Assembly (NCBI GenBank): GCA_963842125.1
Contig: CAWJFE010000005.1
Location: 1,302,001-1,366,000, forward strand
Reading direction: 5' to 3'
Origin: CAWCWK01 sp963842125
GTDB taxonomy: Bacteria > Pseudomonadota > Alphaproteobacteria > Rhizobiales > CAWCWK01
Length of the DNA: 64,000 nucleotides
Positions 1 to 8,859 of the stretch are shown piece after piece. The notes below the pieces were generated by a model. The model was not told the origin of the DNA. It did no database searches and saw only the letters and a list, made by a program, of their open reading frames with translations. The first letter of the stretch is position 1, and every line of letters begins with the position of its first letter. The translations under genes and the position numbers were made by a program.

Positions 1-1691
1 ATCGTCGCCTCGGGCACGTTGACGCCGACTTCGATCACGGTCGTGGCGACCAGGACGACGGCCTGACCGGACGCGAAACGGGCGACCGCGGCGTCTTTCT
101 CCGCCGGCTTCATGCGCCCGTGCACCAGCGCGACCCTGTCGCCGAAGCGGCGGGCGAGCATCGTGTGCCGCGCTTCGGCCGCTGATACGTCGAGAAGGTT
201 CGACTCTTCGACGAGCGGGCAGACCCAGTAGATGCGTTGCCCGTTGAAGACCGCGCGGTCGAGCCCCGCGACGACTTCGTCCAGCCGCTCCACTGACGCC
301 GTCCGCGTGTCGATCGGTTTGCGGCCGGCCGGCTTTTCCGTCAGCAGCGAGACATCCATATCGCCGAAATGGGTCAGCACGAGCGTACGCGGGATGGGTG
401 TCGCGGTCATCACGAGAAGGTCTACGCCTTCGCCTTTGGCCGAAAGCGCCAAGCGTTGGTGGACGCCGAAGCGGTGCTGCTCGTCGACCACGGCGAGACC
501 GAGCTTTCGGAATGTCACGCTCGACTGGAAGAGCGCGTGCGTGCCGACGACCAACTGGATCGACCCGTCTGCCAAACCGAGCTCGATACCCTGCCGCTCG
601 CGCCCCTTGTCGCGCCCGGTCAGGCAGGCGATCTCGATGCCGGCGGCCACGCAAAGCGGACGCAGCGTCTCGAAATGCTGGCGCGCGAGGATTTCGGTCG
701 GCGCCATCATCACGGCCTGATAGCCGGCCTCGACCGCCGTTGCCATCGCGAGGAGCGCAACGACCGTCTTGCCGCTGCCGACATCGCCTTGGAGGAGCCG
801 CAGCATCCGTTTGTCGGATTGGAGGTCGCCGTGGATGTCGGCCAGGGCGTGGCGCTGCGCGTTCGTCAGCGAAAAGGGCAGGGCGGCCTCGACCTTCGCG
901 CCGAGCGATCCGTCACCCGTCAGCGCCCGTCCGCGCGGACGCCGCATCTGCTGCCGCACGAGCGCGAGGCTCAGCTGACCGGCCAGCGCTTCGTCGAAGC
1001 CGATCCGGCGCCGATCGATCGTATCGGTACCGACGTCGGTGGGCGCCTCGGGCGCGTGCGTGCGGCGCAGTGCCGCGTCGAAGCTGGGCCAACCCTGCTT
1101 CTTCAGCCACGCCGCGTCCTGCCATTCGGGTAAGTCGGGCAGCTCTTCGAGAGCCGCCGCTACCGCCTTTCGCAGGGGCTTGCCGGTCAGCCCGGCCGTC
1201 ATCGGATAGACCGGCTCGACCGCCGGCAGGTCAGCCTCCTGCTCAAGCGGCACGACGTAGTCCGGATGGACGATCTGGACGCTGTCGCGGTAGATCTCGA
1301 TCCGTCCGCTGACCAACCGCTCCTCACCGACCGGCAGTATCGTCTCGGCGGTCTTGGCACCCATGTTGAAGAAGACGATCTGAAGTTCGCCGGTGCCATC
1401 GCTGGCGTGGACGCGATAGGGCGCCCGCCGATTGCCGGGCTGTGGCGCGCTGTGCCGGTCGACGCGTATCCGCAGCGTCGCCAGTGTCCCATCCTGCGCC
1501 TGACTGACGAGCGGCCGGGCGCGGCGATCGATCACACCGGTCGGCAGGTGGAAGAGGAGATCGCCGACATTCGCCTGCCGCTCCACGCCGGATGGCACGA
1601 GCAACTTGTCGAGCAACGCGGCCATCTTCGGTCCGATACCGGGCAGCGTCTCGACGGAGGCGAAGAGTGGGTTGAGGATTGCGGGGCGCAC
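1..1691 (-). CDS. recG: ATP-dependent DNA helicase RecG (3' end cut by window edge)
   Basis: Branch-migrating SF2 helicase that remodels stalled forks and Holliday junctions. The reverse-strand translation starts RPAILNPLFASVETLPGIGP, the usual alphaproteobacterial RecG opening, followed by the wedge/OB domain, Walker A GDVGSGKT, the DEQHRFG helicase box and the TATPIPRTL motif. It leaves the window inside VGVNVPEAT of the second helicase lobe, so about the last 130 residues are missing. The start is a GTG at 1691; no ATG lies in frame at the expected place upstream. It is divergent from sdhE-mfd, an arrangement common in alphaproteobacteria. The reading frame is intact across everything visible. 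Confidence 0.95.
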   Translation of the reverse strand, partial: MRPAILNPLFASVETLPGIGPKMAALLDKLLVPSGVERQANVGDLLFHLPTGVIDRRARPLVSQAQDGTLATLRIRVDRHSAPQPGNRRAPYRVHASDGTGELQIVFFNMGAKTAETILPVGEERLVSGRIEIYRDSVQIVHPDYVVPLEQEADLPAVEPVYPMTAGLTGKPLRKAVAAALEELPDLPEWQDAAWLKKQGWPSFDAALRRTHAPEAPTDVGTDTIDRRRIGFDEALAGQLSLALVRQQMRRPRGRALTGDGSLGAKVEAALPFSLTNAQRHALADIHGDLQSDKRMLRLLQGDVGSGKTVVALLAMATAVEAGYQAVMMAPTEILARQHFETLRPLCVAAGIEIACLTGRDKGRERQGIELGLADGSIQLVVGTHALFQSSVTFRKLGLAVVDEQHRFGVHQRLALSAKGEGVDLLVMTATPIPRTLVLTHFGDMDVSLLTEKPAGRKPIDTRTASVERLDEVVAGLDRAVFNGQRIYWVCPLVEESNLLDVSAAEARHTMLARRFGDRVALVHGRMKPAEKDAAVARFASGQAVVLVATTVIEVGVNVPEAT

Positions 1692-1818
1692 GCTAACTCT
1701 GAGTTTCTTGGGCTCTCGGACAAGGGTACGTCGGGGCGGCGGGCTGACGGACGGCTCGGCATCCGATATGACCCCGCCACCCTATCGCCCGCCACTCCGT
1801 CGCCTGCAAGGCTATCAC

Positions 1819-2119
1819 ATGACCGACGCCGCTCCGCTCGACACGCGCCGCCGCCGCCTGACGTTCCACGCCTGGCATCGCGGCATTCGCGAGATGGACC
1901 TTCTGTTCGGACGCTTCATGGACGCACACGTCCGCGCGATGACCGATCCGGAGCTAGACGAGATCGAGGCGCTGATGCGCTTGCCAGACCAGGAATTGCT
2001 CAAGTGGATCGACGGGCGCGAAGTCAGCGCCGGCCAATCAGAACCTCGCCCTCATCGAGCGGATCCGCGCTTATAGCGTCGCCAATCCGGTCACGTCCGA
2101 TTCCAGCACGGCGCATTGA
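1819..2119 (+). CDS. sdhE: SdhE (FAD assembly factor, DUF339), with an apparent 1-base frameshift near its end
   Basis: Small protein that helps attach FAD to succinate dehydrogenase subunit A. The family signature RGIREMD is present, within a helical domain ending LLKWIDGRE. In the sequence as given, the frame runs off into QSEPRPHRADPRL and stops at 2076. One frame over, NQNLALIERIRAYSV follows directly, which is the normal SdhE tail, and it stops at 2119, four bases before the mfd ATG. Removing one A near 2028 restores a protein of about 99 residues, the usual size. The start chosen is the ATG at 1819; an in-frame ATG at 1768 would add 17 residues. The sdhE-mfd order is conserved in alphaproteobacteria. 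Confidence 0.8.
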
Positions 2120-2123
2120 TCCG

Positions 2124-5100
2124 ATGAAGCTGCCCGACCTCAAAGGTGCCGGCTCGACACTGTTCGGCGGCGTTGCCGACGGCATGGTCGGACTCGTCCT
2201 CGGCGATCTCGCACAGGGGCGGGACGTTCCCGTCCTTGCGGTGGTGCGCGATGCGGAGCGGGCTCGCGGCGTGCGGGCCGGTCTGACGTTCTTCGCGCCG
2301 ACGGTTCGGGTCGTCACCGTTCCCGCATGGGACTGCCTGCCCTACGACCGCGTCTCCCCGTCTCCCGATGTGGCGGCGCGCCGGGTGTCGGCTCTCAGTG
2401 AGGTCGCGGCCGGGCTGAGCGGTCCTTGCGTCGTGTTGACGACGGCCAACTCAATCATTCAGCGTGTGCCGCCGGTCGACGCGATGCGGACGCAGTCCCT
2501 CCACGCGAAGCCTGGCGAGTCGGTCGGCATGGACGACCTCGTTGCCTGGCTCGAGGGCAAGGGGTTCATGCGGACCTCGACCGTGCGCGAGACCGGCGAA
2601 TATGCCGTGCGCGGCGGCATTCTCGACCTTTGGGCGCCGGGTGAGGAGGCGCCGGTCCGCCTCGACTTCTTCGGCAACACGCTGGAGACCGTCCGCACCT
2701 TCGATGCGCAGACGCAGCGAACGGTGGCACCGCTGAAGGCGCTCGACCTCGTGCCGATGAGCGAGGTGCCGCTCAATCCGGAAACCATCAAGCGTTTCCG
2801 CCAGAGCTATGTGGCCACGTTCGGCGCAGCCGGGCCGGACGATGCCCTCTATACCGCCATATCCGAGAGCCGCCGGTTTGCTGGCGCAGAGCACTGGATG
2901 CCACTCTTCTACGAAGAGCTCGGCTCCCTTTTCGACTACCTCCCGAACAGCCCCGTCGTGCTGGAGCCGCTTATCGAGGAAGCGCTCGCGGAGCGAGACG
3001 AGCAGGTCCACGACTACTACCAGGCCCGCAAGCGGACTTCGGAAGCCGCGGCCGGGGCGGTGCCCTACAAGCCGCTGGAGCCCGATGCGCTCTATATGGG
3101 CGAAGTCGAGTTGAAGGAGGCGCTCGGCGAGCGCCGCTCGATCCGTTTGACACCCTTCGCGCAGGAAGGACGCGAGGCCGTCGATCTCGGGGGGCGTGAA
3201 GGCCGCAGCTTCGCGGCCGAGAGGGCCGATGAGAACGCAAACGTGTTCGACGCCGTCATCGCACATCTTCGCGAACGGCAGAAGGCGGGTAAACGTGCTT
3301 CGGTCGCCTGCTGGTCCGAGGGTTCGCGCGACCGCATGGCCGCCGTTCTGCAGGATCGCGGCATTGGCGCAACGGTGAACGTGTCGTCATGGGTCCAGTT
3401 GCAGGGACTCGGTAGAAAAGAGATCGGCCTCTCGGTCCTAAGCCTGGAGAGCGGGTTCGAGACGCCGCAATTCGCGATCATCGGCGAGCAGGACGTTCTC
3501 GGCGACCGAATCGTGCGCAACAAGCGTAAGTCGAAGCGTGGGGCGGACGTGCTGACCGAGGCCACGAGCCTCGATGTCGACGATTACATCGTCCACGTCG
3601 AACACGGCATCGGCCGGTTCGTCGGGCTGAAAACGATCGATGTCGGCAACGCGCCGCATGACTGTCTCGAAATCCACTATGCGGGCAACGACAAGCTCTA
3701 TTTGCCCGTCGAGAATATCGAGCTTCTGAGCCGCTATGGCTCCGAAGATGCCGGCGTGAACCTCGATCGGCTCGGCGGTGTCGGCTGGCAGAACCGGAAG
3801 GCGAAGCTGAAAGGCCGCTTGCGCGACATGGCCGCCAAGCTGATCGAGATCGCCGCCGCCCGCGCGCTCCGTGATGCGCCTATCCTCACACCGCCCGAAG
3901 GCGTGTGGGACGAGTTCAACGCGCGCTTCCCCTATGAAGAGACGGACGACCAGCAGAACGCCATCGACGCTGTGCTAGAGGACATGGCCAAAGGCCAGCC
4001 GATGGACCGCTTGATCTGCGGCGATGTCGGGTTCGGCAAGACGGAGGTCGCACTTCGCGCCGCCTTCGTAGCCGCGCTGTCGGGTAAGCAGGTCGCTGTC
4101 GTCGTGCCGACGACGCTCCTCGCGCGCCAGCACTACAAGAATTTCGTGGAGCGGTTTCGCGGGTTTCCCGTCCGCATCGAGCAGGCCTCGCGTCTGGTGC
4201 CGACGAAGCAGCTAAACGAGACGAAGAAGGATCTCGAGAGCGGGCAGGTGGACATCATCGTCGGCACGCACGCGCTACTCGGCAAGGCGATCAAGTTCCG
4301 CGATCTCGGTCTCGTCGTGGTCGATGAGGAGCAGCATTTCGGCGTGAAGCACAAGGAGCGGCTGAAGGAGTTCCGCGCCGAGGTGCATATGCTGACGCTG
4401 ACCGCGACGCCGATCCCCCGCACCCTGCAACTCGCGCTGACGGGCGTGCGCGAACTCTCTATCATCGCGACGCCGCCGATGGACCGGCTCGCGGTGCGCA
4501 CCTTCATCAGCCCGTTCGATCCGCTCTCGGTGCGCGAGAACCTGCTGCGCGAGCGCTATCGTGGCGGTCAGGCCTATTACGTCTGCCCCCGGATCTCGGA
4601 CCTCGCGGACGTGAAGGCGTTCCTCGATTCCGAAGTGCCGGAGGTAAAGGCCGTCGTCGCACACGGGCAGATGGCGCCGACGGAACTCGAAGACATCATC
4701 GGCGCGTTCTACGAAGGCAAGTTCGACGTGCTCCTATCGACATCCATCGTCGAATCGGGCCTCGACGTTCCGAGTGCCAACACGATGGTCGTCCATCGCT
4801 CCGACATGTTCGGCCTCGCCGCCCTCTATCAGCTGCGCGGGCGGGTGGGACGCTCGAAGACGCGGGCCTATTCGCTCTTCACCGTGCCGGCCAACCGCCG
4901 GCTGACGGCGCAGGCTGAAAAGCGGCTGAAGGTATTGCAATCCCTGGAGACTCTTGGCGCCGGCTTCCAGCTTGCCAGCCATGACCTCGACATCCGTGGC
5001 TCCGGCAACCTTCTCGGCGAAGAGCAGTCCGGTCACATCAAGGAAGTCGGCTTCGAACTTTATCAGTCGATGCTGGAGGAGACGGTCGCGAGCCTGAAGG

Positions 5101-5594
5101 ACGGTGGCGCCGAAGAGATCGGCGGTGAGTGGTCGCCTCAGATCACGGTCGGCGTGCCGGTCCTCATCCCGGAGTCCTACATCACCGATCTCAGCCTGCG
5201 GATGAACCTCTACAAGCGACTTTCGAACCTCGAGAACCAGACGGAAATCGATGGCTTCGGCGCCGAACTCGCCGACCGCTTCGGCAATCCGCCGGAAGAG
5301 GTCGATCACCTTCTGCAGGTCGTGGCGATCAAGGCGCTGTGTCGCAGGGCGAACGTAGAGCGGATCGACGCCGGGCCGAAGGGCGCCGTCATCACATTGC
5401 GCAAGAACGAGTTCGCCGAGCCGGCCGCGCTGATGAACTGGATCGTAGGGCAGGGCACGCAGGCGAAGATCCGGCCGGATCACAAGATCGTCTGCAAACG
5501 GGACTGGCCGCACCCGGAGGATCGGCTGAAGGGCACGAGCGTCCTGCTACGCCAGCTAGCGAGCCTCGCCGCCGGCGATAAGAAGGCCGCCTAG
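2124..5594 (+). CDS. mfd: Transcription-repair coupling factor Mfd
   Basis: DNA translocase that removes RNA polymerase stalled at lesions and recruits UvrA. The protein has 1156 residues, a typical length. Visible in order are the UvrB-like N-terminal module (PAWDCLPYDRVSPS), the RNA-polymerase-interacting domain (DYIVHVEHGIGRFVGL), Walker A GDVGFGKT near residue 633, the DEEQ box (VVVDEEQHFG) near 733, TATPIPRTL, and motif VI QLRGRVGRSKTRAY followed by the TRG/D7 C-terminal region. The ATG at 2124 lies four bases after the restored sdhE stop, so the two are probably co-transcribed. Its TAG overlaps the stop codon of the convergent frnE-like gene inside a palindrome. Confidence 0.97.
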   Translation: MKLPDLKGAGSTLFGGVADGMVGLVLGDLAQGRDVPVLAVVRDAERARGVRAGLTFFAPTVRVVTVPAWDCLPYDRVSPSPDVAARRVSALSEVAAGLSGPCVVLTTANSIIQRVPPVDAMRTQSLHAKPGESVGMDDLVAWLEGKGFMRTSTVRETGEYAVRGGILDLWAPGEEAPVRLDFFGNTLETVRTFDAQTQRTVAPLKALDLVPMSEVPLNPETIKRFRQSYVATFGAAGPDDALYTAISESRRFAGAEHWMPLFYEELGSLFDYLPNSPVVLEPLIEEALAERDEQVHDYYQARKRTSEAAAGAVPYKPLEPDALYMGEVELKEALGERRSIRLTPFAQEGREAVDLGGREGRSFAAERADENANVFDAVIAHLRERQKAGKRASVACWSEGSRDRMAAVLQDRGIGATVNVSSWVQLQGLGRKEIGLSVLSLESGFETPQFAIIGEQDVLGDRIVRNKRKSKRGADVLTEATSLDVDDYIVHVEHGIGRFVGLKTIDVGNAPHDCLEIHYAGNDKLYLPVENIELLSRYGSEDAGVNLDRLGGVGWQNRKAKLKGRLRDMAAKLIEIAAARALRDAPILTPPEGVWDEFNARFPYEETDDQQNAIDAVLEDMAKGQPMDRLICGDVGFGKTEVALRAAFVAALSGKQVAVVVPTTLLARQHYKNFVERFRGFPVRIEQASRLVPTKQLNETKKDLESGQVDIIVGTHALLGKAIKFRDLGLVVVDEEQHFGVKHKERLKEFRAEVHMLTLTATPIPRTLQLALTGVRELSIIATPPMDRLAVRTFISPFDPLSVRENLLRERYRGGQAYYVCPRISDLADVKAFLDSEVPEVKAVVAHGQMAPTELEDIIGAFYEGKFDVLLSTSIVESGLDVPSANTMVVHRSDMFGLAALYQLRGRVGRSKTRAYSLFTVPANRRLTAQAEKRLKVLQSLETLGAGFQLASHDLDIRGSGNLLGEEQSGHIKEVGFELYQSMLEETVASLKDGGAEEIGGEWSPQITVGVPVLIPESYITDLSLRMNLYKRLSNLENQTEIDGFGAELADRFGNPPEEVDHLLQVVAIKALCRRANVERIDAGPKGAVITLRKNEFAEPAALMNWIVGQGTQAKIRPDHKIVCKRDWPHPEDRLKGTSVLLRQLASLAAGDKKAA

Positions 5595-5602
5595 GCGGCC
5601 TT
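5583..5602. terminator. 20-bp perfect palindrome over two convergent stop codons
   Basis: Perfect inverted repeat centred between 5592 and 5593. It contains the stop codons of both mfd (5592-5594, plus strand) and the frnE-like gene (5591-5593, minus strand). The arms AAGGCCGCC and GGCGGCCTT form a GC-rich stem with short T runs. It could act as a compact bidirectional transcription terminator. There is no long U tract, so the role is an inference from position and symmetry. Confidence 0.45.
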
Positions 5603-6233
5603 TGCGATGATCTCGTCTAAAGCGGCGACGATCGCCTCGCTCGGCTGCGCGCCGACCATACCGGTGCGCTGATCGAAGATGAAGCAGGGCACGCCCGTCA
5701 CGCCGATCCGGCGCGCCTCCGCGATCTCGGCTTGGACCTGCGCTACGTCCTCGTCGGCTTCCAGACGGGTGCGGACCAACGCACCGTCCATCCCGTTCGC
5801 GTCCGCGATGGCGGCCAGCACGTCGATATCTCCGACATCGCGTCCCTCACAGAAGAAAGCCGAAAGACAGGCTTCCTTGACGGCGTCCTGCACCCCGGCC
5901 TCGCCTGCCCAGCGGATGAGGCGATGCGCGTTCAGCGTGTTGGACGCGACCTCGATGGCTTCGAGATCGAAGATCACGCCTTCCTTCGCAGCCTCCTGCG
6001 TGACCGTCGCGAAGATCTCGTCGGTTCGCTCGGCCGAGCCGAACTTCGCCTCCATATAGGCGCGGCGCGGGTGCCCTTCCGGCGGGATCGTAGGGTCGAG
6101 TTGATAGGGTTGCCAGTGTACGTCCGCCTTGATGTCCGGGCGCGCGGCGAGGGCCTGCTTCGAGCCGACGTTTGCCGATATAGCACCAGGGGCAGGCGAC
6201 GTCCGATACGACGTCGATGCGTATCGTCTTCAT
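5591..6233 (-). pseudogene. DsbA-family (FrnE-like) thiol oxidoreductase, frameshifted by one base
   Basis: Thioredoxin-fold protein of the DsbA/FrnE group. The N-terminus at 6233 reads MKTIRIDVVSDVACPWCYIG, with active site CPWC. The frame breaks after GKRRLEA because of one extra A (GCAGGCC where GCGGCC is expected). One frame over, ALAARPDIKADVHWQPYQL continues the family sequence through AYMEAKFGSAERTDEIFATV to AAKAA at 5591. With the base removed the product has about 213 residues, the normal length. There is no signal peptide, so it would be cytoplasmic. It starts 10 bases after the upstream peptide-binding protein gene. The single-base defect may be a sequencing error rather than true decay. 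Confidence 0.75.
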
Positions 6234-6243
6234 CGCCGCGCCC

Positions 6244-8070
6244 TCACTGCGCGTCCGGCTTCTGCCACCAGGCGTCAAGGAAATAGCCGTAGAGCGGCGT
6301 GTATTCCGGGTGCTCGAACTTGTCGTAGTAAGCGACGCGGGCTTCACCGAGATAGAAGAGCGGCATGACGTAGAATCCGGACCTGAGGATACGGTCGTAA
6401 GCCTTTACGGCGGCGTCGAAATCGGTCCGCTCCTGCGCTTCGAGAATGCGGCCGATCATTCCGTCCACCGCGTCCGACTGGACGCCAGCGATGTTGAAGG
6501 TGCCCTCGTTGCCGGCGGCTTCTGACGACCAGCGGAAGTTCTGCTCGTTCCCCGGCGACATGGAGGCCGGGTAGAGGAACGGCATCATGTCGAAGTCGAA
6601 GGCAATGCGCCGGCGCTCGAACTGCGCGCTGTCGACGACGCGCACGTTCAGCGTCACACCAATGCGCTTCAGCCGGTCCTGCCAGTTGAGAGCCAGGCGT
6701 TCCTGATCGGCGTGCTGGACCATGACCTCGAACGCGAGCGGCTCACCGCTGCCGGCGTTGACGAGGACGCCGTCGCGCGTCTCGAACCCGGCCTCTTTCA
6801 ATAGGACGGTCGCGTCCCGCATCTTCTGCCTGTCGCGGCCCGAACCATCGGTTTCGGGCAGCTTGTAGGAGCCGTCGAGGATATCGGGGCGGACGGCATC
6901 GGGATAGTTGGCAATGAGTGCCTGTTCCGCCTCGTCCGCCGGCTGTCCGAAGGACGAGAGGTTGGAGCCCGAGAAGAAGCTCTGGTTGCGCGTGTAGGCA
7001 CCGAAGAAGAGGTTCTTGTTGGCCCACTCGGCGTCGAAGAGCATCGTGAGCGCTTCGCGCACGCGCACGTCCGAGAAGATCGGGCGACGGGTATTGAACA
7101 CGAACCCGTTCATCCCGGCCGGCGTCTTCTTCTCGAATGTCTGGCGGACGACGTCGCCATTCGCAGCGGCGGGGAAGTCGTAGCCGTTCTCCCAACGGGT
7201 CGGATCCCCTTCCGGCATCACATCGATCAGGCCGCGCTTGAACGCCTCGAACTGGGTGTTTCCGTCCCTGTAGTAATCGAGCTTGATCGTATCGAAATTG
7301 AACTGCCCGCGGTTGACGGCGAGGTCCGCGCCCCACCAGTCCGGATCTCTTTCGAACGTGATCGAGGTACCGGGATCGACCGTGCCGATCGTGTACGGGC
7401 CCGAGCCGACCGGCACGTCCAGCGTCGTTTCCTCGAAGGTCTCGACATTGGTCGCGTGCTCGGGGAGTACCGGCATCAGCGCCATGATGAGCGGAAGCTC
7501 GCGATCGCTGATGTCGTCGTCGAAGGTGAACTTGACGGTCTGCTCGTCCAGCTTCTCGGCGGTCTTGATCTTGGCGTATGTCCGCCGAGCGCCGGGGCGC
7601 CCCTTCTCCATCAGGAGATTGAACGAGAAAAGGACATCATCTGCCGTGATGGCTTCGCCATCGGAGAACTTGGCGTCGGAGTGCACCTTGAAGGACACGT
7701 AGGTTCGCGCGTCGTCGGTCTCGACGCCCTCGGCGACGACGCCGTAGAGCGTGAAGGGCTCGTCCAAGCCCCATGTCATCAGCGGCTCGAACACGAGGCC
7801 CGGCGTGCGCCCGATCCGCGTCAGCCGGGAGGGTGACACGCCCTTGATGATGAAGGGGTTGAGGCTGTCGAACGAGCCGATCGTACCCACGACCCCCGGT
7901 GTCATCGACCCGCCCTTCGGCGCGTCCGGATTGACGTAGTTGAACGGTTCATCCGGACCCTTCAGCGGTTCGCCGTGCATGGCGATGGCGTGCTTGAATT
8001 CCGCGTGTGCGAGGCCGGTTGAGGCCAGGAGGATCGCTGCGAAGGTTGTGTTCGCGGAGAAGCGCGGCAT
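6244..8070 (-). CDS. Periplasmic peptide-binding protein, family 5 (YejA-like)
   Basis: Solute-binding component of an ABC peptide importer, 608 residues. It begins with a Sec signal peptide (hydrophobic FAAILLASTGLAHA, cleavage probably after AHA), followed by HAIAMHGEPL, PDAPKGG and SLNPFIIKG, typical of the YejA/microcin-C-type branch. The central VSFKVHSDAKFSDGEAITADDV is the SBP_bac_5 signature. No YejB, YejE or YejF permease or ATPase genes lie nearby, so the protein is an orphan here and must use a transporter encoded elsewhere. The frnE-like gene follows after 10 bases on the same strand. Confidence 0.88.
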   Translation of the reverse strand: MPRFSANTTFAAILLASTGLAHAEFKHAIAMHGEPLKGPDEPFNYVNPDAPKGGSMTPGVVGTIGSFDSLNPFIIKGVSPSRLTRIGRTPGLVFEPLMTWGLDEPFTLYGVVAEGVETDDARTYVSFKVHSDAKFSDGEAITADDVLFSFNLLMEKGRPGARRTYAKIKTAEKLDEQTVKFTFDDDISDRELPLIMALMPVLPEHATNVETFEETTLDVPVGSGPYTIGTVDPGTSITFERDPDWWGADLAVNRGQFNFDTIKLDYYRDGNTQFEAFKRGLIDVMPEGDPTRWENGYDFPAAANGDVVRQTFEKKTPAGMNGFVFNTRRPIFSDVRVREALTMLFDAEWANKNLFFGAYTRNQSFFSGSNLSSFGQPADEAEQALIANYPDAVRPDILDGSYKLPETDGSGRDRQKMRDATVLLKEAGFETRDGVLVNAGSGEPLAFEVMVQHADQERLALNWQDRLKRIGVTLNVRVVDSAQFERRRIAFDFDMMPFLYPASMSPGNEQNFRWSSEAAGNEGTFNIAGVQSDAVDGMIGRILEAQERTDFDAAVKAYDRILRSGFYVMPLFYLGEARVAYYDKFEHPEYTPLYGYFLDAWWQKPDAQ

Positions 8071-8259
8071 GGGTGAGACCTTTCTGTCGGGCCCTACCCG
8101 CGGAAGGGCGGTGTCGAACGGCTATAGGGCCGATAGACACGCTGTCGCCCCATTCCTCGAACATCACGCCGGAGAGGCGGGCGGGCAATGAATACTGGCT
8201 GCTACGTTACGCAACCAACGCGGCGAAGCAAGTCGCGACCAAATGGGGAAGAGGTCTCG

Positions 8260-8859
8260 ATGTCGTTTCGCGCGCGCGCCATTTTCGGTCTGATGTTCGG
8301 GGCGCTGGCCCTGCCCGTCGCGACGTCCGCCGTCGCGCAGGACAATCAGCCCGCCTGGCAGAAGATCTGCGGCACCAACCCCGCCGACAACGTCCGCACT
8401 TGCAACGTGACGCAAGGCCTGCGCTCCGACGCCGGCGGTTTCGTCGCCCAGGTGCAGATACAGGAGACGGGCGAGCAGCGCCGTTTCCTCATCGCGGTGC
8501 CGGAGGGCGTCATCCTGCCGCCGGGGCTGCAGCTCAAGATCGACGGCTCCTCGACCCAGACGATCCCCTACCGCATTTGCTCGCGCGGGGCCTGCTTCGC
8601 GGACGCGACGATCGATACCGATTTCGTCAACGCGCTGAAGCGCGGGAGCAATCTGACCGTCACGACGCTGAACCAGCAGGGCGAGGGCGTCGATTTCCCG
8701 TTCACGCTGGCCGGCTTCACCGCCGCTTATGATGGCGAGGGCGTCGACGCTGCGCAACTACAGGCCGATCAGCAGAAGCTGCGCGACGGCTTGGCCGAGC
8801 GTGCCGAAGCAGCCCGCCAGCGCCTTCTTCAAGACAGCGGCGACACCCCCGCCAACTAG
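8260..8859 (+). CDS. Invasion-associated locus B (IalB) family protein
   Basis: Secreted or periplasmic protein of 199 residues. The start at 8260 follows an AAGAGG ribosome binding site and places a clean signal peptide at the N-terminus (cleavage after SAVAQ, about residue 27). Two pairs of cysteines (ICGTNPADNVRTC and ICSRGAC) probably form disulfides, as is usual in the IalB fold. The C-terminal 40 residues are charged and alanine-rich, probably helical. Family members are widespread in alphaproteobacteria; the name comes from Bartonella and does not imply virulence here. An upstream in-frame ATG at 8188 would spoil the signal peptide. Its TAG overlaps the stop of the convergent acyltransferase. 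Confidence 0.85.
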   Translation: MSFRARAIFGLMFGALALPVATSAVAQDNQPAWQKICGTNPADNVRTCNVTQGLRSDAGGFVAQVQIQETGEQRRFLIAVPEGVILPPGLQLKIDGSSTQTIPYRICSRGACFADATIDTDFVNALKRGSNLTVTTLNQQGEGVDFPFTLAGFTAAYDGEGVDAAQLQADQQKLRDGLAERAEAARQRLLQDSGDTPAN

